Translations under genes and position numbers: made by a program
Shown: positions 9,536-18,477 of the stretch, piece after piece
Layout of the letters: the number at the start of each line of letters is the position of its first letter
Numbering within the stretch: the stretch's first letter is position 1
The notes under the pieces: model-generated
The model's database searches: none
What the model was told of the DNA's origin: nothing
Seen by the model: only the letters and a program-made list of their open reading frames with translations
Assembly: GCA_036897625.1 (NCBI GenBank)
Contig: JAYMTA010001307.1
Location: 1-20,678 of the forward strand
Length of the DNA: 20,678 bases
DNA from: Pelargonium cotyledonis
Taxonomy: Eukaryota > Streptophyta > Magnoliopsida > Geraniales > Geraniaceae
Direction: 5' to 3'

Positions 9536-10116
9536 TGAAGCTGAGAACCTAGGTTGTCCACTTATTTATTAATCTACCCATCTTCTCTAAGCCCCTAAAC
9601 AAACACCCCATGCTTTGTACGTATTAAGTTCACATGTATTTTTATTAATATCCTAACTAGATTATCTAATCTTGTCTTATAAACTATACCAAAAACATGT
9701 AATGTCAAATTGTAATTAAGCCAAGTGGAATTATAATCTAAGCAACTTGAATAATCTTGTTTATGCGTCTCTTTTCGGTCTTAACATTATGACTTGTGTA
9801 TTAGCGCCACACTAATGACTCAATAGAAATAATATAGTTAGTGGAGTGGGTAACTTGATTGAATAATATACCTAATTATAATTGTGTTAATGTAAATTAT
9901 AGCGTGTCTTCTGTTTTATAATTGTTCATTTAAATTTGATAATGATCAACATATAATAACTTTTGTTTTTACTATTAAAAAGTCAATGCTATTATTTAAT
10001 TCTATTTTATATGCAATAATTACTCATTTTATGGTCGGCATATATAGTCTTATGAAGTAGCTATGTTTTAAGCATCATATGTCCTAAAAGAAAGTGATGC
10101 TACTTGACCAAATGCA

Positions 10117-10178
10117 AGTCACAATGTGTGTGATAATGACAAATCTTAGTCACAATGTGTGTGATAATGACAAATCTT
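10117..10178. repeat. 31-bp tandem duplication
   Basis: Copies 10117-10147 and 10148-10178 are identical and begin AGTCACAATGTGTGTGATAA. Being identical, it is probably recent. Confidence 0.9.
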
Positions 10179-10329
10179 GGTTTGAAAAATGACTTTCTAA
10201 CTACCTAATTGACCGATATATGTAATGGCATTTGGAGAAATAGCACATCTCTAATGATTATGGAAGACTTGAAATCATACCTTAAAGGCAATTAATGAGA
10301 GCTAGGGTCAATATACACATGATGTTGAG

Positions 10330-10339
10330 CTATAAATAA
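10330..10339 (+). promoter_or_regulatory. Candidate TATA box without an evident gene
   Basis: GCTATAAATAAGG stands in fairly mixed-composition DNA followed by a C-rich stretch that could be a transcribed leader. No coding frame follows within several hundred bases, so a non-coding transcript or chance match are the alternatives. Confidence 0.2.
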
Positions 10340-10656
10340 GGGTCCCAACTGATCCAAGCTCTTGCCTAAGATAGTCGGTTACCACCTCCATTTTGCAAAG
10401 ATAATCAATGTGTGATTTGAATAATTGAATTAAGTGTCCCTTTTAATTGTCATTTTTTTTTTGTTTTTAAAGTCTCTAGGGCGGCTAGACTCATTCATTT
10501 CCTCGAAGCATCAAATGTATAATGAATCTGTAAATTTTCATAGTATATTTAGTACGTACGAACGGTAAGCTTTTATATAACGTTAAATTTTCTTTACGTT
10601 TGAATTAATAGTTTCTAACACAAAAGAAAATCTAATACATCCATGAATTTCATTTA

Positions 10657-10738
10657 TAATACTTCATATGTCTCAAAATGAGTGTTTATGTTTCTATTTT
10701 GAGAAAAAATTAAGAAGTTAATTTGTGTAATATATTAT
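10657..10738. mobile_element. Stowaway MITE relic, left part only
   Basis: The order TACTTCATATGTCTCAAAATGAGTG, CTATTTTGAGAAAAAATTAAG, AAGTTAATTTGTGTAATAT matches the first 80 bases of the copy at 9290 with many changes. The rest of the element and the right end are missing. Confidence 0.65.
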
Positions 10739-10985
10739 TGGGATGCAAACATTCAAAACTTATATACATTAGCTAAAACTTGAAATTTTGAATAGTTGAG
10801 AAGGTGCACAAATATTTAACCCCGTATTTTTATTCTCTAGTCACAAAAATTTTATTTTTGATAAAAATTAGGTAATGTGTATATTGATCTCTCTTCCTTT
10901 TTTCTTTTTTGAGGGTTAGCTAGAGATTTTGCTTGATTTTGGATGCTCTTGATTTTTCAGAGCGACGACAATCTCTTTAATTTGC

Positions 10986-11012
10986 ATATATATATATATA
11001 TATATATATATA
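10986..11012. repeat. TA microsatellite
   Basis: An uninterrupted AT run of 27 bases, about ten bases before the first tandem unit begins. Confidence 0.95.
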
Positions 11013-11429
11013 GTAAAATGTGAATCAATCTGGTTTGAGATTTTTTTTATCCTTTATGCTTCAAAATTTAATGAAACACTAAACAATTTTTACGATCTAG
11101 TTTTAACCATGAGGTTCTTGATCGGGTCCGCAAACTCATGGTTGACACATTTAATCTGTTTTACAACATCCAAACTAATTATCATTTGGGAGTAAATCAC
11201 AGCTAAATCTCATCCATCTAATCTAGTGTTTTTATTTCGCACGAAAAAACTACTTCAAAAAGTTTATTAAACTAGCTTAACAGAAAAAAATCAAGATTAG
11301 GTGAGAGAGATGATTAAAAATCAGGGATGTGACAAAGAGCCGCTAATGAGGTAGCAACGTCTCATTAGAAAAATCGGGGTTTCTTTGAAAATGTGCTAAA
11401 TATGGATGGGATCCCTCTTCCTGTTATTC

Positions 11430-11977
11430 GACACTCGATGGACATTCAGAATTTACCTCCATTCACAGATATAATAGGGTCGGGAAATATCAAGTGGGTA
11501 ATCGGCAACGACAACACATGTCGATTCTGGTCTGAACATTATAGGCTTGGGGAGATTTTTTGAGGGGGTGAGGTGTTAACACTGTGTTTTCATGCTTCCA
11601 TGCTCTCTTCATGGTCTACAATGTTTCAAAGTCGGGTCGAGTGCGGAAAGTTTGGGAAGCATTATGCCCTTTAACATTGTAGCACATTTGTCTTAGCCGT
11701 AATGGGTTAAATTTTCGTTAACAATACCCGAGTGTTGAAGACACTATTCAGCATATTCAGAGTGTTGTGGCACATTTGGCTTAGCCGTAATGGGTTAATA
11801 TTTTGCAATCTTAGTTTCTTTTATTGATTCATCTTTTCGCATTAGTTTACATTTTAATGCTTGGGTGTCTAACCCTATCTCGTGTTTGGGATAGCGGCTC
11901 AGTACACATCGCTTTTTCCTTTAATTTAGATATTCAGGTTGGATGAATAAAAGATGCCGATTACTTATAAAAAAAAT
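11430..11977 (+). mobile_element. LINE 3' end, truncated (unit 1)
   Basis: The frame from 11471 to the TGA at 11561-11563 reads the motif KWVIGND..CRFWSEH, which matches the region after the reverse transcriptase domain of plant LINEs (GNG...FW.D.W). The rest is the 3' untranslated part, including CTATCTCGTGTTTGGGATAGCGG and AATAAAAGAT, and ends in an A-rich tail near 11977. This shares its ends with the copy at 14244-14779 but the middle differs. The 5' part of the LINE is missing, as is usual for truncated insertions. Confidence 0.6.
11679..11800. repeat. Duplication inside the LINE tail
   Basis: GTAGCACATTTGTCTTAGCC at 11679 and GTGGCACATTTGGCTTAGCC at 11767 begin two copies of about 34 bp, offset 88 bp. 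Absent from the unit 2 LINE copy. Confidence 0.7.
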
Positions 11978-12003
11978 CATTTTCTGTCAATAAAAAACCA
12001 ACA

Positions 12004-12009
12004 TTTATT
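12004..12009 (-). terminator. Polyadenylation signal of the unit 1 pseudogene
   Basis: AATAAA on the minus strand about 110 bp beyond the exon 2 stop. The same site is kept at 14871-14876 (unit 2) and 17602-17607 (unit 3). Confidence 0.5.
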
Positions 12010-12119
12010 AATGTCATTGTCTTTTACAAAAAGTAACACAATTGCAGAATTGCTTGTTATTTAGAAGAAAATCACACAATTGCTTATTAGATCAAATCTC
12101 AATTAAACACCAATTAAAT

Positions 12120-12709
12120 TTAGTCTCCAATCTTCTTTATATTACAAGAGTGGCTTGATGAGCAGCTCTCCATACAATCACCCATTTTATTTGCATCTGC
12201 ACATCACAATAAATAAAAATATTTAAGGTAAGTTTATAAAAAAATTAAAATAAATAAATACATTTTTAGGAGAATGATAATAAAAGTTTAATAGAATATG
12301 GACATATTGTTTTTAATTTTAACTTTCTAAGTTGATTTCATGTGATGCACGTAGTGACCAAACTGAAAAAATGAATAGAAAAGAGACATACCATGAGCAA
12401 TATCTTCTCTAACGCAATGCTCTATTGAACAACCGAGTGTATAATAATAATAATTAGGATTACTCTAATAACCATTCACCGCTCTCTGCTTATTACCACC
12501 GTTGTAGCACTTTACCGCCACTTTGCTGCACACAACATGGGCTCGGGGATAAGAGACTGGCAAAACACAAAGAGCGTAACACAAAGAGCGTAACATTTAG
12601 CGTAACAGAACTCGAACGACAAATCGGCTTGAGCTTGATAATTAGTCATCATTATCATCATAGCCAAGATTGTGACTGCAGCCTTCACTTCTACACCTAA
12701 TCCTTTCAT
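12120..12709 (-). pseudogene. Thionin-like protein pseudogene (unit 1), frameshifted
   Basis: Aligned with the intact unit 2 gene, exon 1 is 12392-12709 and exon 2 12120-12196, with a 195-bp intron (12197-12391) that keeps GT and AG. The reading frame opens with the same signal-peptide start (MKGLGVEVKAAVTILAMM) but is lost where one base is missing in the codon for the fifth conserved cysteine, reaching a TAA at 12512-12514 after 65 residues. A three-base gain later in the exon does not restore frame, and there is another stop further on. A perfect 14-bp tandem duplication (12565-12592) is also present within exon 1. Exon 2 itself remains open with its three cysteines. The TATAAATA box is intact, so it may still be transcribed. 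The loss of five or more conserved cysteines makes a functional product unlikely. Confidence 0.85.
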
Positions 12710-12800
12710 TGTTGGTTATGAGATGTTGATTTTTTCACTTTTTCTTTTCTTTTCTTTTGATGAAGTTATTGAGCACAAAAGCCTTATCAAAGCACTAGCT

Positions 12801-12808
12801 TATTTATA
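12801..12808 (-). promoter_or_regulatory. TATA box of the unit 1 pseudogene
   Basis: The minus strand reads TATAAATA about 92 bp upstream of the ATG, within a block CTACTATAAATAAGCTAGTG shared by all three copies apart from one base in unit 2. Confidence 0.7.
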
Positions 12809-12994
12809 GTAGTAGGTCTCCACATGTACCCAATTAAGCATAAATTATAGGGTTAATTTCTCATTAATGAATAATACCAAATACTCCATGTATTCATTTA
12901 AGCAATGGATGGGAATCTCAATAGTAATTAAAACTATATTTATTAAATTAATCATGGTTTTGGTACCTAATTTTGACTCTACTTTGTAATTAGC

Positions 12995-13213
12995 CACTAC
13001 AAAAATTCCCGATATGTGGCGGAAATTTATGTTGCAAATCTGTGGATTTCAGTCACCAAACGTAATTTGTGACGAAACTGTGACATAATATTTATGTTAT
13101 TGTTTGGATTGTCACAAATGGTTGTGACAGAAACTGTTGTCACAAATATATGTCTATGTGACGGAAAATATGATTTATATCACAGTTTGCAAAAAAAAAA
13201 AAAAATTCCAGTG
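12995..13213. mobile_element. CACTA-like MITE (unit 1)
   Basis: It starts CACTACAAAAATTCCCG and ends TTCCAGTG, so both ends carry CACT on their own strand, the terminus of CACTA (CMC/EnSpm) elements. The 219-bp interior is made of short inverted TGTGACGGAAA and GTCACAAAT motifs with no coding potential. A three-base flank AAC/AGC is compatible with a CACTA target duplication but not clean. Confidence 0.65.
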
Positions 13214-14029
13214 AACCCCAGTCTAAATATTCTCAAGTTCTTTTAGTCCCTACACTTCAAAAATAATTGAAGCACTAAACAATTACTATCAGTTGTCTTA
13301 ACTATAATGATTGACTTAATTTTTTTTAATTATCATAACCGGGTCAAGATCAGACCGGACCGATTCTATTATATACGCATTTTTTCAGATTATGCAATTC
13401 AGTTTGGGTTCGAACCAAATTCAATAAAGTTAATTTTTAGAAGAGAAAATTAATTTTTAATTATTGCTTTTAGGTCCATTATTCTCCGTCATTTATCACT
13501 CCCTTAACTTCTACATTTTGAAATTTTAAATCTTTTTATTACTATTCTTAATTTGGAATAGAATCAGTATTCTGGTTTGAGATTTTTTATCCTTATGCTT
13601 CAAAATTTAATGAAACACTAAACTATTTTTACGATCCAATTTTCTTTTTTCTAGTTTATACCATGAGGTTTTTAATCAGGATTGCAAACTCACGGTTGAC
13701 ACATTTAATCCGTTTTATCATACCCAGACTAATTATCATTTGAGGATAAGTTACAGTTAAATCTCATCTATACGATCTAACGTTTTTATTTCACACGAAA
13801 AAACTACTTCAAAAAGTTTATTAAACTATTTTAACGAAAATAATCAAGATTAGGTGAGAGAAATGATTAAAAGTCAAGGACATGACATAGAGCCGCCAAT
13901 GAGGTAGTGACGTCTCGTTAAAAAAACCGGGGTCTCTTTGAAAAAATATTTTATGCGCTAAATATGGATGGGATCCCTCTGCTTGGTCACTGCAGGAGCT
14001 GTGTGCCTCCAACCTTTTGCCTTTAATTC

Positions 14030-14238
14030 TAACACAGCAGAGGTAAAATGATAGGATTGAATGTGATTTCTATTCATGTTTGTTGAGGTATAAATACATG
14101 AACAATTGAGATGAGACTCCTAAAACAAGAGGAGATTCAAATTACAAACTAAGTGATATATTCAAGAATAAAGAAGAATCAATAACATATAACAACTATA
14201 CAGCTAAGGTCAATATACAGCTGGTATATGTACTGATA
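14030..14238. mobile_element. 209-bp insertion with 5-bp target duplication
   Basis: The block begins TAACACAGCAGAGG and ends GTACTGATA, and AATTC occurs immediately on both sides (14025-14029 and 14239-14243). The matching place in unit 1 (near 11438) has no such block and runs straight into TTCGACACTCGATGG. A 5-bp duplication suggests an LTR-type or other integrase-made insertion, perhaps a fragment of a small LTR; the minus strand has a TATA-like CATGTATTTATACC. The ends are not TG...CA, so the type is open. Confidence 0.5.
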
Positions 14239-14243
14239 AATTC

Positions 14244-14779
14244 GACACTTGATGGATCTTCAGAATTTACTGCGGTTCATGGACATTATAGGGTCGGGAA
14301 GTATGAAGTGGGTAATCGGCAATGACAACACATGTCGATTTTGGTCTGATCATTGGATGGGGGATCGTCCTCTAAGACATGAATTTCCTCGACTAAGTTC
14401 TCTTCTAAGAAAGCTTATGACTTGCTCTACTTGACCTCCTCACATATCGCTTCACTCGTCACAAAATTATTTAGAGGCCTTTTGTCCTCTCAAAAATGCA
14501 ATACTTTGCTTGGCTCGTAGCCTCGGAGAGCATCGGCTGAGTGCGGAAAGCTTGGGAAGTACTGATCAACATTAGTTTTCAATTTAATACTTGGGAAAGT
14601 ACTGATCAACATTAGTTTAGATTTCCGAGTACGTTCCGAAGTATTTCATGCTTTACTTGGGTGTCTGACACTATCTCGTGTTTGGGATAGCGGTTGATCA
14701 GTACACATCACTTTTTCCTTTTATTTGAATCTTCGTGTCGGAGGAATAAAAGATATTTATTGCTTATAAAAAAACATTT
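14244..14779 (+). mobile_element. LINE 3' end, truncated (unit 2)
   Basis: The open frame 14249-14434 reads GSGSMKWVIGND, then CRFWSDHWMGDRPL and EFPRLSSLL. This is the conserved WxIGNG..FW.D.W...PL...FP.L block found behind the reverse transcriptase of plant LINEs. It then breaks off and is followed by a 3' tail with CTATCTCGTGTTTGGGATAGCGG, GAATAAAAG and a terminal A run. A duplicated stretch CTTGGGAAGTACTGATCAAC (14551 and 14590) lies in the tail. The 5' end is absent; only the last part of the element is present. Confidence 0.7.
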
Positions 14780-14870
14780 TTCTCGTGTTGTGTGAGAGTA
14801 CATTTATACCAATACTGTTTCGTATGCAAAAATAAAGAACAGACCCAAACTGTCAATCAAGAACCAAACA

Positions 14871-14876
14871 TTTATT
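14871..14876 (-). terminator. Polyadenylation signal of the intact thionin-like gene
   Basis: AATAAA on the minus strand about 115 bp beyond the stop codon, conserved at the same place in the neighbouring copies. Confidence 0.5.
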
Positions 14877-14990
14877 GATGTTATTGTCTTTTACAAAAAG
14901 AAACACATGCAATTGCAGAATTGCTTGTTATTATATATATATATTGCTTATTAAACACCAATTAATTAGTTAACCCTTCAAAATTTAGCC

Positions 14991-15573
14991 TCAGATCTTG
15001 TTGTTAATACAAGGGTGGTTAGATGAGCAGCTCTCCACACAATTACCCATTTTCTTTGCATCTGCACATCACAATAAATAAAAATATTTAAGGTAAGTTT
15101 ATAAAAAAAATTAAAATAAATAAATACATCTTTAGGAGAGTGATTATAAAAATTTAATAGAAAATTTACATATTGTTTTTAATTTTAACTTTCTAAGTTG
15201 ATTTCTTGTGATGCACGTAATGACTAAATTGAGAAAATGAATAGAAAAGAGATATACCATGAGCGATATCTTCTCTAACGCACTTCTCCATTGCACAACC
15301 GAGTTTATAATAATAATTAGGATCACTCTGATAACCATCAACCACGCTCTGCTTGTAACCATTGTTCAAGCACTCTGCCACGCATCTTGCTGCACATCTC
15401 AGGGGCTTGGGGAGAGGGATCGGAAAAAGAGAATTTGGCATAACACAAGTAGCGAAACATTCAGCGTAACAAATCTCGTACGGCAATGCGCCTCGAGCTT
15501 GATAATTAGTCATAATTATCATCATAGCCAAGATTGTGACTGCAACCTTCACTTCTACTCCTAATCCTTTCAT
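14991..15573 (-). CDS. Thionin-like secreted cysteine-rich protein, two exons, intact
   Basis: Exon 1 is 15258-15573 and exon 2 14991-15061, with a 196-bp phase-1 GT..AG intron (15062-15257), giving 128 residues. Residues 1 to about 26 form a signal peptide (hydrophobic run VAVTILAMMIIMT, then small residues near YQA). The mature part has eleven cysteines at 35, 39, 43, 60, 64, 68, 93, 98, 113, 117 and 123, arranged as two C-x3-C-x3-C groups, one C-x4-C, and a C-x3-C plus one more in exon 2. The block YYYKLGC..EKCV followed by C-V-E-S-C matches plant thionin-like proteins, such as those of Arabidopsis, which have similar length and layout. Such proteins are secreted and usually placed with defence peptides; activity of this one is unknown. 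The start is the first ATG after the TATA-like box and aligns with the pseudogene copies. The promoter carries CATAAATA in place of TATAAATA. Confidence 0.85.
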
Positions 15574-15663
15574 TGTTGGTTATGGGATGTAGATTTTTCA
15601 CTTCTTTTTTTTTTTTTTTTTGATGAAGTTATTGAGCACAAAAGCCTTACTAAAGCACTAGCT

Positions 15664-15671
15664 TATTTATG
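15664..15671 (-). promoter_or_regulatory. Altered TATA box of the intact thionin-like gene
   Basis: The minus strand reads CATAAATA where both pseudogenes read TATAAATA; the surrounding block (CTAC..., AAGCTAGTGCTTT) is otherwise the same. The box lies about 91 bp upstream of the ATG. A weaker box is possible, although ATAAATAA might still work. A long A run on the minus strand (about 15606-15622) lies in the presumed 5' leader. Confidence 0.6.
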
Positions 15672-15895
15672 GTAGTAGGTCACCACAAGTATCCAATTAA
15701 GCATAAATTATAGGGTTAATTTCTCATTAATGAATAATAGCAAATACCATGTATTCTATTAAGCAATGGATAGGAATCTCAGTAGAGTAATTTTTTTTTG
15801 AAAGGAAGGAATCTCAATAGTAATTAAAACTATATTTATGAAATTAAATTATGGTTTTGGTACCTAATTTTGACTATACTTTGAAATTTTATAAC

Positions 15896-16099
15896 CACTA
15901 CAAAAAATTTGCAATATGTGACGGAATATTTTTGTCGCAAATTTGTGAATTTAAGTCATAGTAATTTTTGATGGATTTGTGACATAATATTTATATACTT
16001 GTTTGGGTTGTCACAAATGTATATATGTTTATGTGATGGAACTGTAACAAAAAAATTTCTCTCACAGATTTTCGTCAAAGTTTGCAACTTTTTTTAGTG
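15896..16099. mobile_element. CACTA-like MITE (unit 2)
   Basis: The ends are CACTACAAAAAATTTGCAA and, on the other strand, CACTAAAAAAAGTTGCAAA, an imperfect terminal inverted repeat of about 19 bp. Length 204 bp, AT-rich, with TGTGACGGAA and GTCACAAAT motifs inside and no frame. It sits about 225 bp upstream of the gene's TATA-like box, at the same place as in units 1 and 3. Confidence 0.7.
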
Positions 16100-16785
16100 A
16101 ATCCTAATATAAATATTCTCAAGTTCTTTTAGTCCCTACACTTCAAAAATAATTTAAGCACTAAACAATTACTATCAGTTGTCTTAACAATAATGACTGA
16201 CTTTTTTTCTTTTCTTTTTTTAATTATCAAAACCGGGTCAAAGATTGGACCGGACCGGACCGATTCTATTATATACGCATTTTTTTTAGACTGCAATTTA
16301 GTTTGGATTCGAATCTGATTCAATAAAGTTAATTTTTCAGAAGTGAAAATTAATTTTTAATTATTGCTTTTAGGTCCATTATTCTCCGTCATTCATCACT
16401 CCCTTAACTTCTACATTTTGAAATTTTATATCCTTATACTAAAATTCAAATTTTCGAACTAAATCCATCTGGTTTAAGATTTTTTTTATCCTTTATGCTT
16501 CAAAATTTGATGAAACGCTAAACAATTTTTACAATCTAGTTTTTTTTTTTTTCGGTTTATACCATGAGGTTTTTCATCGGACCCGCAAAATCACGGATGA
16601 CACTTTTAATCAGTTTTACCACTCAAATTAATTCTCATTTGAGAGTAAGTCACAATTAAATCTCATCCATCTAATCTAGTATTTTTATTTCGCTCGAAAA
16701 ACAAAACTACTTCAAAACGTTTATTAAACTAGTTTAACAAGAAAAAAATCAAGATTAGGTGAGAGAGATCAATCAGGGATGCGAC

Positions 16786-16965
16786 ATTAACTGCGATTAA
16801 AGACTGCAAACAGTTAGCTGCCATTATTAACTGCGGTTATAAACTGCAATAATATTTTTGAATTTTAGCTGCAGATATTAACTTCGGTTTTGAACTGCAA
16901 TAAAAAATTTTGGCCTTTTAGCTGCAGTATTTTACTGCGGTTATAAACTGCAATAAAATTGAGAT
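16786..16965. repeat. Minisatellite, unit about 53 bp (unit 3)
   Basis: About three and a half copies of TTTTAGCTGCAG, TATTAACTGCGGTT, ATAAACTGCAATAAAA. Each unit is built from inverted ACTGC/GCAGT motifs, so it can fold back on itself. The array recurs at the same place in unit 4 (19873-20020). Confidence 0.75.
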
Positions 16966-17540
16966 TAATTTCGAACCTATTTCAGAAACCTAGACCCTTT
17001 GTTCGCATTTAATTCAAACATTTTTACATTATAAACTTTATTCAGCTCTCACTTTGAACAAGTCATATTCTAAGGCTCTCTATATTTCAATTTTGTTACC
17101 TCTTCTTCTATACAACTTAGAGCATGAAGCTTCACTAAGAGGAACAATTCATTCTCTTCATCTAGAAATTATAGTTCAAATCACATGTCTCTTATTAGGC
17201 TTATATATGTGATTTTTTGTACAATGGGCTTAGATATATAATTAATTTTAAAGTTAAATTTTTGTGGGCTGTAATTGGATTTTGAGAATTGTTAAAAATT
17301 GTTAATTTATTTATATTTGGTCAGTATATAAATAAAATCAAAATCCATTGATTTTTACTTTCCAAAAAAAATCTATTGATTTTTAACCGAATTGATTTAG
17401 TGTGGTTTAATTGTAGTTTTTAATCAATTGCGGTTCATAAAAATCAAAAATCGCATATGACGGTTCAGATCTTAAACATGCATAGTATGTAAAAACAACT
17501 TTTTCTCTATTTTTATTGTGTATAAGAACATGCAGGCCCA
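16966..17540. repeat. Segment shared only with unit 4
   Basis: It begins GAGATTAATTTCGAACC and includes TTAGAGCATGAAGCTTC, ATATGTGATTTTTTGTACA and a run of AACCGA/CGGTT motifs (about 17385-17465). The match at 20021-20560 is in the same order with small indels. No ORF; no family recognised beyond the low-complexity AACCGA pattern. Confidence 0.7.
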
Positions 17541-17601
17541 AACTGTGAATCAAGAACCAACATTTATTATTATTATCATTAGTATTATAAAAACAACAAC
17601 A

Positions 17602-17607
17602 TTTATT
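17602..17607 (-). terminator. Polyadenylation signal of the unit 3 pseudogene
   Basis: AATAAA on the minus strand about 85 bp beyond the stop, in the same context as in units 1 and 2. Confidence 0.45.
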
Positions 17608-17693
17608 AATGTTATTGTCTTTTACAAAAGAAACACATTTGCAGAATTGCTTATTAGATAAAAGTCAATTAAACAACAATTAATTATCATAAT

Positions 17694-18201
17694 TTAGCCT
17701 CCAATCTTCTTGTTAATACAAGGGTGGTTTGAGTTTGAGCAGCTCTCCACACAATCACCCATTTTTTTTGCATCTGCACATCACATTAAATAAAAAAAAT
17801 TTAGTAAAAGGTAATTAAGTTTATAAAAAATTAAAATAAATAAATACTTTTTTAGGAGAGTGATAATATAAATTCAATAGAATATTTACATATTGTTTTT
17901 AATTTTAACTTTCTAAGCTGATTTCATGTGATGCAGGTAATGACCAAATCGAGAAAATGATTAGAAAAGAGACATACCATGAGCGATATCTTCTCTAACG
18001 CAGTGCTCCATTAAACAACCGAGTTTATAATAATAACTAGGATCAATCTGATAACCATTCACCACGCTCTGCTTGTCATCATTGTTGCACTTTATCGCGC
18101 ATTTTGCTGCACATGTCAAAGGCCTGGGAAAAAGAGAATTCGGCCGAAGACAATGAGTAGCTAAACATTCAGAGTACCAAAATTGTGACTGCAACCTTCA
18201 T
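17694..18201 (-). pseudogene. Thionin-like protein pseudogene (unit 3), signal peptide deleted
   Basis: By alignment to the intact gene, exon 1 is 17978-18201, exon 2 17694-17773, and the intron 17774-17977 (204 bp) with GT and AG kept. Two deletions affect the start: about 21 bp directly after ATGAA, and a larger one removing most of the signal peptide and the first mature cysteine. The original ATG (18199-18201) now reads ten codons to a TGA. The cysteine-bearing frame is still open from about 18194 through the splice donor but has no ATG before the residue preceding EHC. In that frame nine or more cysteines and KLGC..EHCV are kept, with one extra residue between the second and third cysteine positions and a shorter loop. 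The TATAAATA box is intact. It cannot encode a secreted product as it stands. Confidence 0.85.
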
Positions 18202-18285
18202 TGTTGGTTATGGGATGTTAAATTTTCACCTTTTTTTTCTTTTGATGAAATTATTGAGCACAAAAGCCATACCAAAGCACTAGCT

Positions 18286-18293
18286 TATTTATA
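18286..18293 (-). promoter_or_regulatory. TATA box of the unit 3 pseudogene
   Basis: The minus strand reads TATAAATA about 85 bp upstream of the original ATG, in the shared block CTACTATAAATAAGCTAGTG. Confidence 0.7.
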
Positions 18294-18477
18294 GTAGTAG
18301 GTCTCCACATCCCAATTACCCATAAATTATAGGGTTAATTTCTTATTAATGAATAATACCAAATACCTTGTATTCATTTAAGCAGTGTATAGGAATCTCA
18401 ATAGTAATTAAAACTATATATTTATGAAATTAAATCATGGTTTTGGTACCTAATTTTGACTCTACTTTGAAATTAAC

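Larger units (their letters stand above)
9536..10656. other. AT-rich intergenic DNA, no gene assigned
   Basis: No frame of useful length on either strand. It holds a 31-bp duplication (10117-10178) and an isolated TATA-like box (10330-10339). I see nothing else to annotate. Confidence 0.4.
11022..13560. repeat. Tandem unit 1 (about 2.54 kb) with thionin-like pseudogene
   Basis: The unit starts GAATCAATCTGGTTTGAG. It contains, left to right: a conserved left segment (to about 11420), a LINE 3' end, a minus-strand thionin-like pseudogene, its promoter, a CACTA-like MITE, and a conserved right segment ending near CTACATTTTGAAATTTTAAA. The same order recurs at 13561, 16460 and 19115. Boundaries are placed where the shared left segment begins; the true duplication breakpoints could differ by tens of bases. 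Confidence 0.8.
13561..16459. repeat. Tandem unit 2 (about 2.90 kb) with the intact thionin-like gene
   Basis: The order of parts is as in unit 1. It is longer mainly because of an inserted 209-bp block (14030-14238). The left segment (13570-14012) aligns with 11031-11420 and 19127-19822, and the right segment (16100-16435) with 13214-13545 and 18743-19085. The T-loop-like GGGTTCGAACC in these right segments is not part of a tRNA. Confidence 0.8.

Noticed and set aside
13400..13425. GGGTTCGAACC resembling a tRNA T-loop (also near 18891)
   Set aside because: No acceptor stem, D-arm or anticodon arm around it, and the unit 2 copy has lost the pairing; not a tRNA.
13821..14012. Minus-strand frame of 63 codons in the left segment of unit 2
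   Set aside because: The matching segments in units 1, 3 and 4 do not keep the frame open, so no selection for protein is visible.
15193..15257. Extension of the intact gene's exon 1 frame by about 20 codons
   Set aside because: This is intron read-through. The donor GT at 15257-15256, the acceptor at 15063-15062 and the cysteine-bearing exon 2 in all three copies support splicing.
15144..15362. Minus-strand frame of 72 codons overlapping the end of exon 1 and the intron
   Set aside because: Wrong frame relative to the conserved cysteines; AT-rich tail; not kept in the other units.
15259..15564. Plus-strand frame of 101 codons across exon 1 of the intact thionin-like gene
   Set aside because: It is the antisense shadow of a well-supported exon; no sign of its own promoter or family.
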